This document shows, in pieces, positions 19,851-30,000 of a stretch of DNA of 64,000 nucleotides. The position numbers were made by a program, and so were the translations under genes. This DNA is from Granulicatella elegans. GTDB lineage: Bacteria > Bacillota > Bacilli > Lactobacillales > Aerococcaceae. Location: assembly GCF_020735385.1 (NCBI RefSeq), contig NZ_CP085953.1, positions 1,116,001 to 1,180,000 on the forward strand. The letters are read 5' to 3'. Within the stretch, counting starts at the first letter, position 1. The number at the start of each line of letters is the position of its first letter. Below the pieces are notes generated by a model. The model was not told where the DNA came from. It saw nothing but the letters and a program-made list of their open reading frames with translations, and searched no databases.

Positions 19851-20945
19851 ATGAAAATAGCATGGAATGAAATTAAATATCAACCTAAAAAATTTATTTT
19901 AATCGAGGTACTGATTGTCATTATGATGTTTATGGTCATATTTTTATCAGGATTAACAAATGGATTAGGAAGAACAATTACTGCACAAATTGAAAATTTT
20001 GGTGAAGTACAATATATTCTTTCAAAAGATTCAGAAGGAGTGATTCCTTTTTCAAATTTTACAAGCCAAAGTTTAACAGAAATTGAAGCATTAAAATTAG
20101 AAGAATCGTTTGGCTTAGTCATTCAACGTTCTTCTCTATCAAAAGAAAATGAAGACAGTACGCAAGATGTAACATTTTTTGCAGTGGATCACTTAAATCA
20201 AGTATCTAGCAAAGTAGAAACAATGAATTACTCATTAGAAAAATTAGGGAATCAAGAAGTGGTATTAGATGAATCGTATAAAGAAAAAGGCATTGCAGTA
20301 GGAGATACCATTCAAGATAAAGCGTCAAAAGACAATTTAACAGTCGTAGCTTTTGCCAAAAATGCTAAATATGGACATAGTTCCATTGCATTTGTCACTG
20401 CAGAAACATATGAAGCAATGCGTCAAAAAACTGATCCTAATTATACTTGGAAACCACAAACAATTGTAACAAAACAAGCGGTTGATTCTGACCAGTTGTC
20501 TAATCAGCTAATCGTATTTCAACCAAAACAACTAATTAAGAAAATCCCAGGATATACAGCTGAAAATATGACGTTAACGATGATTACATGGGTATTACTA
20601 GTAGCATCTTCAGCTATTTTAGGAGTGTTTTTCTACATTTTAACATTGCAAAAATTACAACAATTTGGTGTGTTAAAAGCTATTGGTATGTCGATGAAAC
20701 AAATTACAGCCATTCAACTATCTCAAATCGGTATTTTATCAGTGATTGGAGTAGGAGTCGGATTGGCTTTAGCATTTGCCATGGCATTAGTTCTTCCAAG
20801 TGCGATGCCGTTTTATATGACCTTACAAGGAAATGTCACGATTGCATTGAGCTTTATTCTTATCGCTGTATTATGTGGAGCGTTATCGATTTTAAAAATT
20901 AAACAAGTAGATCCAATTGAAGTCATTGGTGGAAAGGGTGAATAG
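19851..20945 (+). CDS. hrtB: FtsX-like ABC permease, HrtB-like (putative haem efflux)
   Basis: A 364-aa permease with the MacB/FtsX layout: N-terminal membrane helix (about residues 16-40), a large extracytoplasmic domain, and three C-terminal helices (from about residue 245). The N-terminus MKIAWNEIKYQPKKFILIEV...LSGLTNGLGR resembles HrtB of haem-detoxification transporters. It is followed at once by its ATPase and a two-component pair, with an HssR-like site in the promoter. Substrate assignment to haem is inference; a peptide or antibiotic exporter is the alternative. Confidence 0.6.
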   Translation: MKIAWNEIKYQPKKFILIEVLIVIMMFMVIFLSGLTNGLGRTITAQIENFGEVQYILSKDSEGVIPFSNFTSQSLTEIEALKLEESFGLVIQRSSLSKENEDSTQDVTFFAVDHLNQVSSKVETMNYSLEKLGNQEVVLDESYKEKGIAVGDTIQDKASKDNLTVVAFAKNAKYGHSSIAFVTAETYEAMRQKTDPNYTWKPQTIVTKQAVDSDQLSNQLIVFQPKQLIKKIPGYTAENMTLTMITWVLLVASSAILGVFFYILTLQKLQQFGVLKAIGMSMKQITAIQLSQIGILSVIGVGVGLALAFAMALVLPSAMPFYMTLQGNVTIALSFILIAVLCGALSILKIKQVDPIEVIGGKGE

Positions 20946-20946
20946 T

Positions 20947-21624
20947 ATGTCAGTTATTGAATTAAAAAATATTACAAAATCATTTATGGACGGAATGCAA
21001 AAAAGAGAAATTCTCCATGATTTGAATTTAACCGTGAATAAAGGGGAATTTGTTGCGATTGTAGGGCCTTCAGGTTCAGGAAAGTCAACGTTTTTATCGA
21101 TTGCTGGATTATTATTATCTTCTGATTCAGGAGAAATACGCATTGCAGATCAAAACTTAACGAATGTAACGCAAAGCGAATGGACTAAAAAACGTTTAGA
21201 ATTATTAGGATTTATTTTCCAAGATCATCAATTATTGTCTTATATGACAGTTGGAAATCAATTAGAAGAAGTTTCTAAATTAAAAGGACAAAAAGATTCT
21301 GCTAAACGTAAAGAAGAAGTTCAAACATTATTAAAAGAATTAGGGGTAGACGGGTGTTATCATTTATACCCAAATCAAATTTCTGGTGGGCAAAAACAAA
21401 GAGTTGCTATTGCACGAGCGTTTATCGGAAATCCGCAATTAATTTTAGCAGATGAACCAACGGCGAGTTTGGATCCGGAAAAAGCACAGGAAATTGCTCA
21501 ATTAATTCAAAGAGAAGTAAAAGAAAAACAAAAGAGTGCCATTATGGTTACTCACGACCGTTCAGTATTAGAATATGTGGACACTGTCTATGAGTTAAAA
21601 AAAGGAAGTTTAGTTCGCCTGTAA
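20947..21624 (+). CDS. hrtA: ABC transporter ATP-binding protein, HrtA-like
   Basis: A 225-aa ATPase of the LolD/MacB/HrtA group, partner of the preceding permease. Walker A GPSGSGKST, signature ISGGQKQRVAIARA, Walker B LILADEPTASLD, H-loop MVTHDRS. ATG 20947 begins right after the permease stop, with AAAGGGTG as ribosome site inside the permease end. An earlier in-frame start at 20917 would add ten residues inside the permease gene and is less likely. Confidence 0.7.
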   Translation: MSVIELKNITKSFMDGMQKREILHDLNLTVNKGEFVAIVGPSGSGKSTFLSIAGLLLSSDSGEIRIADQNLTNVTQSEWTKKRLELLGFIFQDHQLLSYMTVGNQLEEVSKLKGQKDSAKRKEEVQTLLKELGVDGCYHLYPNQISGGQKQRVAIARAFIGNPQLILADEPTASLDPEKAQEIAQLIQREVKEKQKSAIMVTHDRSVLEYVDTVYELKKGSLVRL

Positions 21625-21630
21625 GAAATA

Positions 21631-21639
21631 TGCTATAAT
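21631..21639 (+). promoter_or_regulatory. Extended -10 promoter before the response regulator
   Basis: TGCTATAAT, 20 bp before the response-regulator start, with a poor -35. It would give the regulator genes basal expression independent of the efflux promoter. Confidence 0.5.
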
Positions 21640-21659
21640 GTTCCTAATAAGGAGGAACT

Positions 21660-22343
21660 ATGTTTAGTATATTAGTTTGTGAAGATGATTTTGCGATTAA
21701 AACAATGATTTCTACAAAATTAAAGCAAGAAAATTACTCTGTCTATACTGCTCAAAATGGACAAGAAGCTTTGAATTTGATGGAGAAACAACAGATTGAT
21801 TTAGTCATTTCAGATATTATGATGCCTGAGATGGATGGTTATGAATTCGTTCAAATATTGAGAGAAACGAAGTATACATTGCCAATCTTAATGATTACCG
21901 CAAAATCTCAATTAGAATCGTTAGAAGAAGCTTTTAAATTAGGGGTGGATGACTATATGGTCAAGCCTCTACGATTAGAAGAACTCGTTTTAAGAGTGAA
22001 AGCATTATTGAGAAGATCTCAACTAGAAGCAGAAAAAGTGCTGACGTTTACTCACACTCGATTAGATTACAATGCCTTAACAATGACGGATTTAACAACA
22101 GGAGAACAAGTACAAATTCCCCCAAAAGAATTTTTCTTATTATACAAATTATTAAGTCATCCTGAAAAAATCTTTACACGATTAGATTTGTTAGATGATA
22201 TATGGGGAATGGAAGAAGATTATGACGAGCGTTTAGTCGATGCTTGTATTAAAAGAATTCGTCAAAAACTAAAAGGGAACGAAGATTTCGACATTGTAAC
22301 GGTTAGAGGATTAGGCTATAAAGGAACAATTAAACATGGATAA
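21660..22343 (+). CDS. hssR: OmpR-family response regulator, HssR-like
   Basis: A 227-aa response regulator: receiver domain with acidic pocket E8-D9-D10, phospho-acceptor D52 (LVISDIMMPEMDGYEF) and K in DDYMVKPL, then a winged-helix DNA-binding domain ending in VRGLGYKG. It starts behind AAGGAGGAACT and overlaps the kinase gene by 8 bp. It is the natural candidate for binding the direct repeat at 19784-19803. The HssR name rests on context and that repeat. Confidence 0.65.
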   Translation: MFSILVCEDDFAIKTMISTKLKQENYSVYTAQNGQEALNLMEKQQIDLVISDIMMPEMDGYEFVQILRETKYTLPILMITAKSQLESLEEAFKLGVDDYMVKPLRLEELVLRVKALLRRSQLEAEKVLTFTHTRLDYNALTMTDLTTGEQVQIPPKEFFLLYKLLSHPEKIFTRLDLLDDIWGMEEDYDERLVDACIKRIRQKLKGNEDFDIVTVRGLGYKGTIKHG

Positions 22344-23400
22344 ACAAAAAGAAATTCAATTTTCACTTCGAAAATATTTTGTCCGCTTATTTTTTATAAT
22401 ATTAGTAGCGACCAGTTTTATTGGAGTAGCGGTCATATTTTTCTTGAAAAATCTGTTAAAAATCGAAACAAGTTTAACGTCCTGGTTACTGATTTTTGGC
22501 GGAACGATTATTGTGATTGGAAGTTTAGTGATGTGGTGGGGATCCGTTTATTTAACACGTCCAATTTCTGATTTGAATGAATCTGTTAAATCAATTTCTA
22601 AGGGAAACTATAATCATAAAATCTACCGTAGACAGTATCCAAAAGACACTGCGAAATATCATAATGAAATTGATCAATTAGCTCGAAATATCAATCAAAT
22701 GGCTGAAGATTTAAAGAAGAGTAGCCAACACCGTGCAGATTTTATTGCGAATTTCTCCCATGAATTAAAAACTCCAATTGCTGCATTAGTAGGAGTAAGT
22801 GATTTACTAGCAGACGAAAAATTGGATGAAGCAACAAGAAGGGACTTAACTCATATTTTACAATCAGAAAGTATGCGATTGAGTCGTTTATGTGATGATA
22901 TTGTAACACTTACAAAAATGGAAAAAGGCTTTTCACCGCAGAAAACAAAAGTTCAATTGGATGAACAAATTCGACATGCAGTCATTTTGATGACGGAAAA
23001 GTGGAAAGAGAAAGAAATTCACTTAACTTTTTCAAGTAAGCCTGTCTATTGTCGAACCGATGCAGATTTGATGATGCAAGTTTGGACCAATTTAATTGAT
23101 AATGCGATTAAATATTCTGGAGATACAGTCGAATTAAACATTACGATTCTTGAAGAAAATCAACAGGTTAAGGTTCTGATTGAAGATAAGGGAATTGGAC
23201 TTACTCCAGAAGCACAACGACATATTTTTGAACAATTTTACCAAGCAGAACAATCACATGTGCAAGAAGGAAATGGATTAGGACTAGCGATTGTTCAATC
23301 CATTGTGCATCGTCTAAAAGGTGAAATTTCGGTAGAAAGCGAACTAGGAAAAGGAAGCGTATTTGAAATTATATTACCGATAGAAGATGAATCATTGTAA
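22336..23400 (+). CDS. Sensor histidine kinase with minimal extracytoplasmic loop, HssS-like by context
   Basis: A 354-aa kinase with two membrane helices (about residues 14-37 and 51-72) separated by only some 14 residues, then HAMP (LTRPISDLNESVKSISKGNY), dimerisation box FSHELKTPIAAL with H142, and the ATPase domain (N box TNLIDNAIKYSGD, G boxes IEDKGIGL and GNGLGLAIV). The near absence of an outer sensor domain differs from S. aureus HssS and resembles intramembrane-sensing kinases. The stop codon overlaps the target duplication of the insertion sequence that follows. Confidence 0.7.
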   Translation: MDKQKEIQFSLRKYFVRLFFIILVATSFIGVAVIFFLKNLLKIETSLTSWLLIFGGTIIVIGSLVMWWGSVYLTRPISDLNESVKSISKGNYNHKIYRRQYPKDTAKYHNEIDQLARNINQMAEDLKKSSQHRADFIANFSHELKTPIAALVGVSDLLADEKLDEATRRDLTHILQSESMRLSRLCDDIVTLTKMEKGFSPQKTKVQLDEQIRHAVILMTEKWKEKEIHLTFSSKPVYCRTDADLMMQVWTNLIDNAIKYSGDTVELNITILEENQQVKVLIEDKGIGLTPEAQRHIFEQFYQAEQSHVQEGNGLGLAIVQSIVHRLKGEISVESELGKGSVFEIILPIEDESL

Positions 23401-23521
23401 AAATTGGTTGTTCGACAAATCCTGTTGGTGAGAAATCACCGACAGGATTTTTTACATGCAAAAAAGAGAAATCCGAGTTATGATTAAGTCGACTAAAACA
23501 AATCAAAGGAGGATTTCTCTC

Positions 23522-24802
23522 ATGGACTATTGTATACGAAAATTACTAAGATTAACAGAAGAAAATTTTATTACGGATGAAAATTGGTTAGAAATCGTGA
23601 CAGAAAACAATGAAACAGTTCATAAAATTAATGGAACTTGGACAAGTGCTTGTACTTCTTGTCTATATTGTTCTAGCGAAAATGTGATGAAACATTCTCC
23701 TATGGAACATAAAATTAGAATTCCACACCTATTTGGACATAAGACTATTTTAGACCTTAAAGTACAACGATTCATCTGTAAAGATTGTCATAAAACATGG
23801 GTTGCAGATTGCCCTCTTGTTCCAAAAAATAGTAATATTTCTTATGATTTAGAGTGTCAAATTATGTTGTATTTAAAAGAAAACTTCTCTAGAAAAGCAA
23901 TCGCTAAACTCCTTTCAATTTCTGATAAGACTGTTGAAAGAGTGATGAAAAAGTTTAAAATAAAAACAATGCAGCAGTATCATTATTTACCTAAAGTGCT
24001 TTGTTTAGATGAATTTAGAGGCGTTAAAACGCAACAAGGGAAAATGAATTTCATTTGTTTAGATGGAGAAAATCGCCAATTAATTGATATTTTGCCTGGT
24101 AGAACACTTCATGAAATGATTTCATTCTTTATGAAGTTTTCTCGTAAACAACGTTTAAAAGTAAGATATTTAGTGATGGATATGAATGCTTCTTATCAAA
24201 ACCTTATTAAAACAGTATTTCCAAATGCTGTTATCGTAGTAGATCGATTCCATATCGTTCAACATATGAATCGTAATTTTAATCAACTGCGCATTGTGAT
24301 TATGAAGCAATTCTCAGCGAAATCAACACAACAGAAGACATTGAAACGTTACTGGAAAGTACTCTTAAAGCCTAGTGATGAATTAGATGAAGAAAAATTA
24401 AGGTACAATTATCACTTCAAAACCTATCTTACTCAAGCTCAATTGGTAGAAAAATTATTGAGTTTTGACGAAGTGTTATCAGATGCATATGATTTCATTC
24501 AAGAACTTAGAAAAGCCTATAAAAAGAAAGATTACGAGGCATTTATGACATGTATAAAGGAAATTCCAAAACAATTACCTTATGAATTTAAGAAGAAGTT
24601 TGAAGTGTTTAAACGTTTTAAGAATGGGATTTATCAAGCTTTTACGACAGGATATTCCAATGGAGCTATTGAAGGAACGAATAATCTCATTAAAGTAATT
24701 AAACGTGTTGCATATGGATATCGAAATTTTGAGAATATGAAATTAAGAATCAAGATTATTAAAGGTTGTTTCTTTACCCCGGTCAATAGAAAGTCATTAT
24801 GA
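23522..24802 (+). CDS. ISL3-family transposase, copy A
   Basis: A 426-aa transposase with zinc-finger segment (CTSCLYCSS...FICKDCHKTW), helix-turn-helix (AIAKLLSISDKTVERVM) and DDE region (LCLDEFRGVKTQQG, LVMDMNASYQNL, GAIEGTNNLIKVIKRVAYGY). ATG 23522 follows AAAGGAGG by 9 bp; the frame is open further upstream to 23456, but that start has no ribosome site. It differs from copy B by V/I in the DRFHIVQ segment and D/N in KKKDYEAF. Confidence 0.93.
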   Translation: MDYCIRKLLRLTEENFITDENWLEIVTENNETVHKINGTWTSACTSCLYCSSENVMKHSPMEHKIRIPHLFGHKTILDLKVQRFICKDCHKTWVADCPLVPKNSNISYDLECQIMLYLKENFSRKAIAKLLSISDKTVERVMKKFKIKTMQQYHYLPKVLCLDEFRGVKTQQGKMNFICLDGENRQLIDILPGRTLHEMISFFMKFSRKQRLKVRYLVMDMNASYQNLIKTVFPNAVIVVDRFHIVQHMNRNFNQLRIVIMKQFSAKSTQQKTLKRYWKVLLKPSDELDEEKLRYNYHFKTYLTQAQLVEKLLSFDEVLSDAYDFIQELRKAYKKKDYEAFMTCIKEIPKQLPYEFKKKFEVFKRFKNGIYQAFTTGYSNGAIEGTNNLIKVIKRVAYGYRNFENMKLRIKIIKGCFFTPVNRKSL

Positions 24803-24825
24803 GTTAAAAAAGTATGTATAGAGTC

Positions 24826-24952
24826 GTTTTAACTTGACAATGAGCCTCCATGGGCATGTTGAATTGGGGGAAGCGAAAAATAATATCAAATTTCACAGCC
24901 CCCAAACCGCTAATCGCGGATAACATGCCCCTGCTCATTATAAAGTTAAAAC
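24826..24952. repeat. 127-bp nested inverted repeat in the tail of the insertion sequence, copy A
   Basis: After the transposase stop the element carries a layered palindrome: GTTTTAACTT/AAGTTAAAAC outside, then AATGAG/CTCATT, then GGGCATGTT/AACATGCCC, then GGGGG/CCCCC, plus an inner side hairpin CCGC-TAATC-GCGG. The same 127 bp occurs in copy B. It could be a structured RNA, a terminator or a transposition-related DNA structure; its function is unknown to me. Confidence 0.75.
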
Positions 24953-25101
24953 TAGATTTCGTTCATAGTTATGTTTGTGGTTGATTGTTAAATTAATTAA
25001 ATCGTTAATTTTCTTCCACTTTGTTCATTTAAAATGAAAGACTTAATTTGGTGTTAAATTTAATCCACCAACAGAATTTGTCGATGAGCCTAAAAATTAA
25101 G

Positions 25102-25142
25102 CTCAACAAATCCCTGAGGATGGGGGCTCGTTGAGTTTTTTT
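25102..25142 (+). terminator. Terminator of the sensor-kinase operon, displaced by the insertion
   Basis: CTCAAC/GTTGAG with an inner CCC/GGG pairing, followed by T7. The insertion sequence sits between the kinase stop codon and this terminator. Confidence 0.7.
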
Positions 25143-25597
25143 GTTTCAGATAGACTCGATAAGCAGAATAAAGGATTTTGATTGCTGAAAATTAGTATTT
25201 CGTATATAGTTTGAAGTGTAAGATAATATAAGAAAAAGAGGGATTTGATATAAGTCAATTATATGTACATAACATATCAACTAACACAAAAACCTTAAAA
25301 AACCTTATATGTAATCCTATATTGGCGAAAGACTATCTCACCTTGAATTATATAAGATATCGGATATTAAAATGTAGGAAAATATTGGAATAAAAAACTA
25401 TATAAGAATAAAATCGGCATTTTCGGCAGTCATAAAAGGCGACATCTTAGATAAATACATAAAAAATATAATGCACGAGATAAGAATGTTGATATAACAA
25501 TATTTTTATTCATCTCAATCGTTTTCATGTTAGAAGAAATAATAGAAAACATATTTACTGCTAAGAAACTAATTTATTCTTATTCATAATTCGCTGA
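25143..25597. other. AT-rich stretch without recognisable genes
   Basis: About 450 bp between the displaced terminator and the IS30-type element. Both strands show frequent stops and no ribosome site with a plausible frame. Probably intergenic DNA or decayed mobile DNA at the left edge of the accessory region. Confidence 0.5.
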
Positions 25598-26759
25598 TTG
25601 TAAAATTAAGCTAGAAAAAATAAATGTAATAAAAAACCAATATGATACACTAAAACCAAATTAATCACTACAAAAATAAGGAGTGTTTCATATTGACTTA
25701 CCAACATATTAGCATAGAAGAATTAATTTGGATAGAGGGATATTGGGAAAAAGGAGAAAAAGTAGCTGTTATTGCGCAAAAACTGAATCGTTCACTACAA
25801 ACTATCTATAATGTTATCAACTTTTTAAAGCAAGGCCATACAGTACATGAATACTATTATCGATACTGCGTCAATAAAAAAAGATGCGGTGCTAAGAAAA
25901 AGATACTCTCACAAGAAGATGTTGAGTATCTTCGAGAAAAGAATCAAGAAGGTTGGACACCTGATGTTATTATTGGTCGTAATGAAAGAGATTTAGGGAT
26001 GTCCGTTAGAACATTATATAGAAGATATCAAGACACTTCTGAATTAAGTGTTCAAGATTTACTAATGAAGGGACAAAAAAACCAAATAACCATCAAGAAA
26101 AACGTGGAAAACAAGCCTTCAAACGTGGAATTAAAGAAAGAAATGAACTATTCCCAAATCTTTCAGAGGAATTTGGTCACTTCGAAGGAGATACAATGGT
26201 TGGAAAAAAACATAAGAGCGGTGTTATTACTTTAGTGGAAGTAAAGTCTAAATTGATTGTTACGTTAAAATCGAATGGAAGAACCGCAAAAGATATTGAA
26301 GAACGTCTTCACGAGTGGTTGAGTCATCTTCCTAAAAATTTTGTAAAGACAATCATATTCGATTGTGGGAAAGAGTTTTCTTATTGGAAAAGTATCTGTA
26401 ACGAGCATGATATCCATATATTCTTTGCAGATCCTGGATGTTCTAGTCAAAGAGGATTAAATGAAAATTCCAATGGATTACTAAGAAAAGACGGCTTACC
26501 AAAACAAATGGATTTCAATCCAATTGATGAAGAGTTTATACAATCAATCGCTCATTACAGAAATAAAATCCCCAGAAAGTCATTGGGGTATTTAATTCCT
26601 ATTGAAGTGTTTAGGGAATATATCCAACAATTTGTAGCATAATCAAGGTCGAGAAAAAAGCGCCAAATTTTTGGCGCGAACTCCCTAGGGAGTTATTGAT
26701 TTATTTTGTTTTAGTTTATCAATTGATAAGTGTTAAAAAATTCTAGCTTAATTTGACAA
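25598..26759 (+). mobile_element. IS30-family insertion sequence, about 1.16 kb, transposase frameshifted
   Basis: Inverted ends TTGTAAAATTAAGCTAGAA (left) and TTGTCAAATTAAGCTAGAA (right, read inward). The 3' part holds GCGCCAAATTTTTGGCGC and the perfect palindrome AACTCCCTAGGGAGTT. A clear target duplication was not identified, so edges are approximate by a few bases. Confidence 0.75.
25693..26642 (+). pseudogene. IS30-family transposase split by a -1 frameshift
   Basis: The start (TTG 25693 behind AAGGAGTG) reads MTYQHISIEELIWIEGYWEKG with helix-turn-helix motifs up to ...LLMKGQK. Homology then continues in the -1 frame as KPNNHQEKRGKQAFKRG...FGHFEGDTMVGKKHKSGVITLVE...FDCGKEFSYWK...RGLNENSNGLLRKDGLP...IPRKSLGYLIP, giving the DDE aspartates and glutamate and a total of about 318 aa, normal for the family. 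The switch falls in the A7 run at 26075-26081. It is either a one-base loss in the run or programmed slippage on A-AAA-AAC; single-frame transposases are the rule in IS30, so a defective gene is more likely. Confidence 0.8.
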
Positions 26760-26773
26760 ATGAAAAATTAAAA

Positions 26774-26799
26774 AAAGACGGAAATAAATCCGTCTTAAG
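26774..26799. other. Short hairpin after the IS30-type element
   Basis: AAGACGGA-AATAAA-TCCGTCTT, an 8-bp stem just outside the right end of the element. It resembles a terminator stem but has no good T-run. Confidence 0.4.
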
Positions 26800-26826
26800 A
26801 AATATGTAAAGATTAAGCTGTAAAAT

Positions 26827-26836
26827 GTGGTATAAT
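26827..26836 (+). promoter_or_regulatory. Extended -10 promoter of the restriction-modification locus
   Basis: TGGTATAAT at 26828-26836, about 57 bp before the small regulator gene, with no good -35. Confidence 0.5.
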
Positions 26837-26892
26837 ATTTTCATTGAATATTTTATTTATTCGTGTATTACATATTGTTATAAGGAGTACAC

Positions 26893-27096
26893 ATGGCTAT
26901 AACATATCGAAAATTATTCCATTTATTGATAGATAAAAATATGAGTGTTTCAGATTTACAAAAGAAAGCTGGGTATAGTGCTAATATATCAACCAGATTA
27001 AAAAATGATAATTACGTTTCTCTTGAAACAATAGAGAAAATATGTAGAGCTTTGAATTGCAAAATTGAGGATATTATAGAAATCAAGGAGGATTAG
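26893..27096 (+). CDS. Small Cro/CI-type helix-turn-helix regulator
   Basis: A 67-aa protein that is almost entirely a helix-turn-helix domain (MSVSDLQKKAGYSANISTRLKNDNYVSLETIEKICRALNCKIEDIIEI), the compact XRE form often found beside restriction-modification and mobile genes. Its stop lies 3 bp before the R-M-S gene, so the two are cotranscribed and translationally close. By position it could act like a control (C) protein that times expression of the enzyme; this is inference. Confidence 0.85.
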   Translation: MAITYRKLFHLLIDKNMSVSDLQKKAGYSANISTRLKNDNYVSLETIEKICRALNCKIEDIIEIKED

Positions 27097-27098
27097 GA

Positions 27099-30000
27099 TT
27101 GATAACAAAATCAAATTTAAAAGACGTTCTAAAATTAATCGGATATGAAGAACATAAAAATCAAGAAAGATATTTAACAAAAAAATACCAAGAATTTGAT
27201 TGCTCCATTTCTGTTGATTTTGAAAATGAAAAAATAAACTATCCTGAAGACAAAGGCCTAATGGTATATAAGAGAACTACATGTAACTTTTCTGACCCTG
27301 AAAATTTTGTTGTTTTAGAATGCGTGACAAGGTTAATGGATAAAGGCTATCGACCAGAGCATATAGAAATTGAAAAAACATGGGCTTTAGGACATGATCA
27401 AAAAAGTGGTAGAGCAGATATTTTAGTAAAAGAAAGTAGCGGAAAAACCCTTTTTATAATTGAATGTAAAACTTACGGTAAAGAATATGATAAAGCTCTA
27501 AAAGACACTTTAAACGATGGAGCACAATTATTTTCTTACTGGCAACAAGAAAAATACTGTAAATGGCTTGTTCTATATGCATCTACACTTGACAAAAATG
27601 AAGTAAACTATAAAACATGTGCAGTTAACTGTAGTGATGATAAAAACTTAATAGAACTTGCAAAGAAGGATTCGTCAATTCTTCTTTATAAAAATGCCTA
27701 TACAGTTCCTGATTTATATACTGTTTGGAAAGAAACGTATGAAAAAAGATTATTGGGCGACATTATATTTAGAGATGATTCTATAGCTTATCAAGTTGGA
27801 GTTAAACCATTAAGAAAACAAGATCTTATTGATTTTTCAGGAAAAGATAAGGTAGTAAATAGATTTGAAGAGATATTAAGACATAATAACGTATCTGATA
27901 AGGAAAATGCCTTCAATAGGCTAGTGGCACTTTTTATATGTAAGCTAGTTGATGAAATACAAAAAACTGATACAGATATTGTCGATTTTCAATACAAAGT
28001 TGGAACAGATACTTATGAAAGTTTACAAGATAGACTCCAACGTCTACACAAAGAAGGTATGGAAAAATTTATGAAAGAAGATATTTTTTACATACCTGAA
28101 GACTATGCAAAAAGAACCATAGAACAATATACAGGCAATAATAGAACTGAATTAATTAAGGAACTTGATAATACTCTGCGTATCTTAAAGTTCTACACAA
28201 ATAACGACTTTGCCTTTAAAGATGTCCATAATGAAGAATTATTCCTTCAAAATGGTAAAATTCTAGTAGAAGTTGTAAAACTATTTGAAAACTATAGGAT
28301 TATTGGATCAAAAAATCTACAAATGTTAGGAGACCTTTTTGAACAGCTTTTAAACAAGGGATTTAAGCAAAATGAGGGACAATTTTTCACACCAGTACCT
28401 ATCACTCATTTTATTTGGGATAGTCTTCCTTTAGAAAGAATAATAAGACAAAATGAGAAAGTAAACTTTCCAAAAATAATTGATTATGCCTGTGGCGCTG
28501 GACATTTTTTGACAGAAGGTTTTGAAGCTATCAATGATATTTTTATTTTTCTTGATCCAGACATGAATATTGATTTCTCATGGGCTAGAGATAATATATA
28601 TGGCATAGAAAAAGATTATAGGCTGGCTAGAGTATCAAAAATATCTCTATTCATGCATGGAGCTGGAGACGGAAATATTGTCTTTGGTGACGGACTGGAA
28701 AACTATAAGGAAAAAGAGATTACTGCTGAAAGTTTTGATATTCTAGTAGCAAATCCGCCTTATTCTGTTTCTGCTTTCAAGCCACATTTAAATCTTAAAA
28801 ATAATGATTTTAAAGTTTTGGATAAAGTATCAAATACAGGATCTGAAATTGAAACTCTTTTTGTAGAAAGAATTTCACAGCTTCTAAAGCCTAAGGCTGT
28901 TGCTGCTGTCATTCTTCCTTCTTCTATACTAAATAAAGAAAACGAAAGCTTTATTGCAGCACGTGAATCAATTCTAGATAACTTTAAAATTAGAGCCGTA
29001 GTAGCCTTATCGAGCAAAACTTTTGGAGCAACGGGAACAAATACAGTAATTTTATTTTTAGAAAAATTTGATGAACCACCTAAAAAAATCGATTTGGTAA
29101 AAGATAGCGTGAACTCTATCATAGAAGGAAAAGCCCTTAAAGATTGGGAAGATGAGATTATATTCAAAGAGTATCTAAAAACAATAGACGTGGAAATAGA
29201 AGATTATAAAAAATTCATTAATAAAAGCTTAAACTATGATGGATATAAAAATAAATATTTTAAAAATTATACGTCAAGTTTTTTAGGCTTAAGCTCTGTT
29301 AAAACTAAGAAAAAACAAAAAACTTTCACAAAATTAGAAAAAGATGAGCAAGATATCATCTTAAATAAAATGTTCTATGACTATACTTTTGACATTGAAA
29401 GAGAAAAAATCAAATATTTTGCCTTAACGTATAAGGAAAGGACTCTTATAATAAATGCACCAAATGACAATAGAGGACAAGAAGAATTTTTAGGCTATAA
29501 GTGGTCTAATAGAAAGGGACAAGAAGGAATACAGATAACAAATCCTGGTGGGAAGCTGTATAAAAATGAGGATAGGCGAGACGAAAATAACCTTGCATCT
29601 TTGATTAGAAAGTCATTCTATGGAGAAGAATACTCTATTGATGAATTAGATGAATACTACTATTATCTAAATACTAAGGATATGCTTGATTTTAGGAGTG
29701 TAGAGTTTAATAAGGGAATAAAAACTAGAAAAGTTAAGATTTTAAAAGATGATCCAAATTTAACAACCTATTACCTATCTGATAAAAAAATATTTGATTT
29801 ATCAATAGGAGATAGAATTTTAAATGACGAACTTGAAGATGATGGGAAAATACCTGTTTACAGTGCCAATGTTTTTGAAGAATTTGGAAGGATTAACAAG
29901 AAGAATATTACTGATTTTTCAAAACCATCGATTTTATGGGGTATTGATGGCGACTGGATGGTCAATTCTATTTCAGCAAATAAAGAATTTTATCCCACAG

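Larger units (their letters stand above)
23406..25090 (+). mobile_element. ISL3-type insertion sequence, copy A, complete, 1685 bp
   Basis: Inverted ends GGTTGTTCGACAAATCCTG (left) and GGCTCATCGACAAATTCTG (right, read inward), both continuing TTGGTG. Exact 8-bp duplication TAAAAATT at 23398-23405 and 25091-25098. The left end is itself a terminator-like hairpin that would shield the element from outside transcription. A nearly identical copy of the same length lies inverted at 58371-60055. Confidence 0.94.

Noticed and set aside
24826-24952. Guide RNA of the IS200/IS605 or IS110 kind in the insertion sequence tail
   Set aside because: The transposase is ISL3-type DDE, no TnpB or IS110 recombinase is present, and structure alone does not support a guide role.
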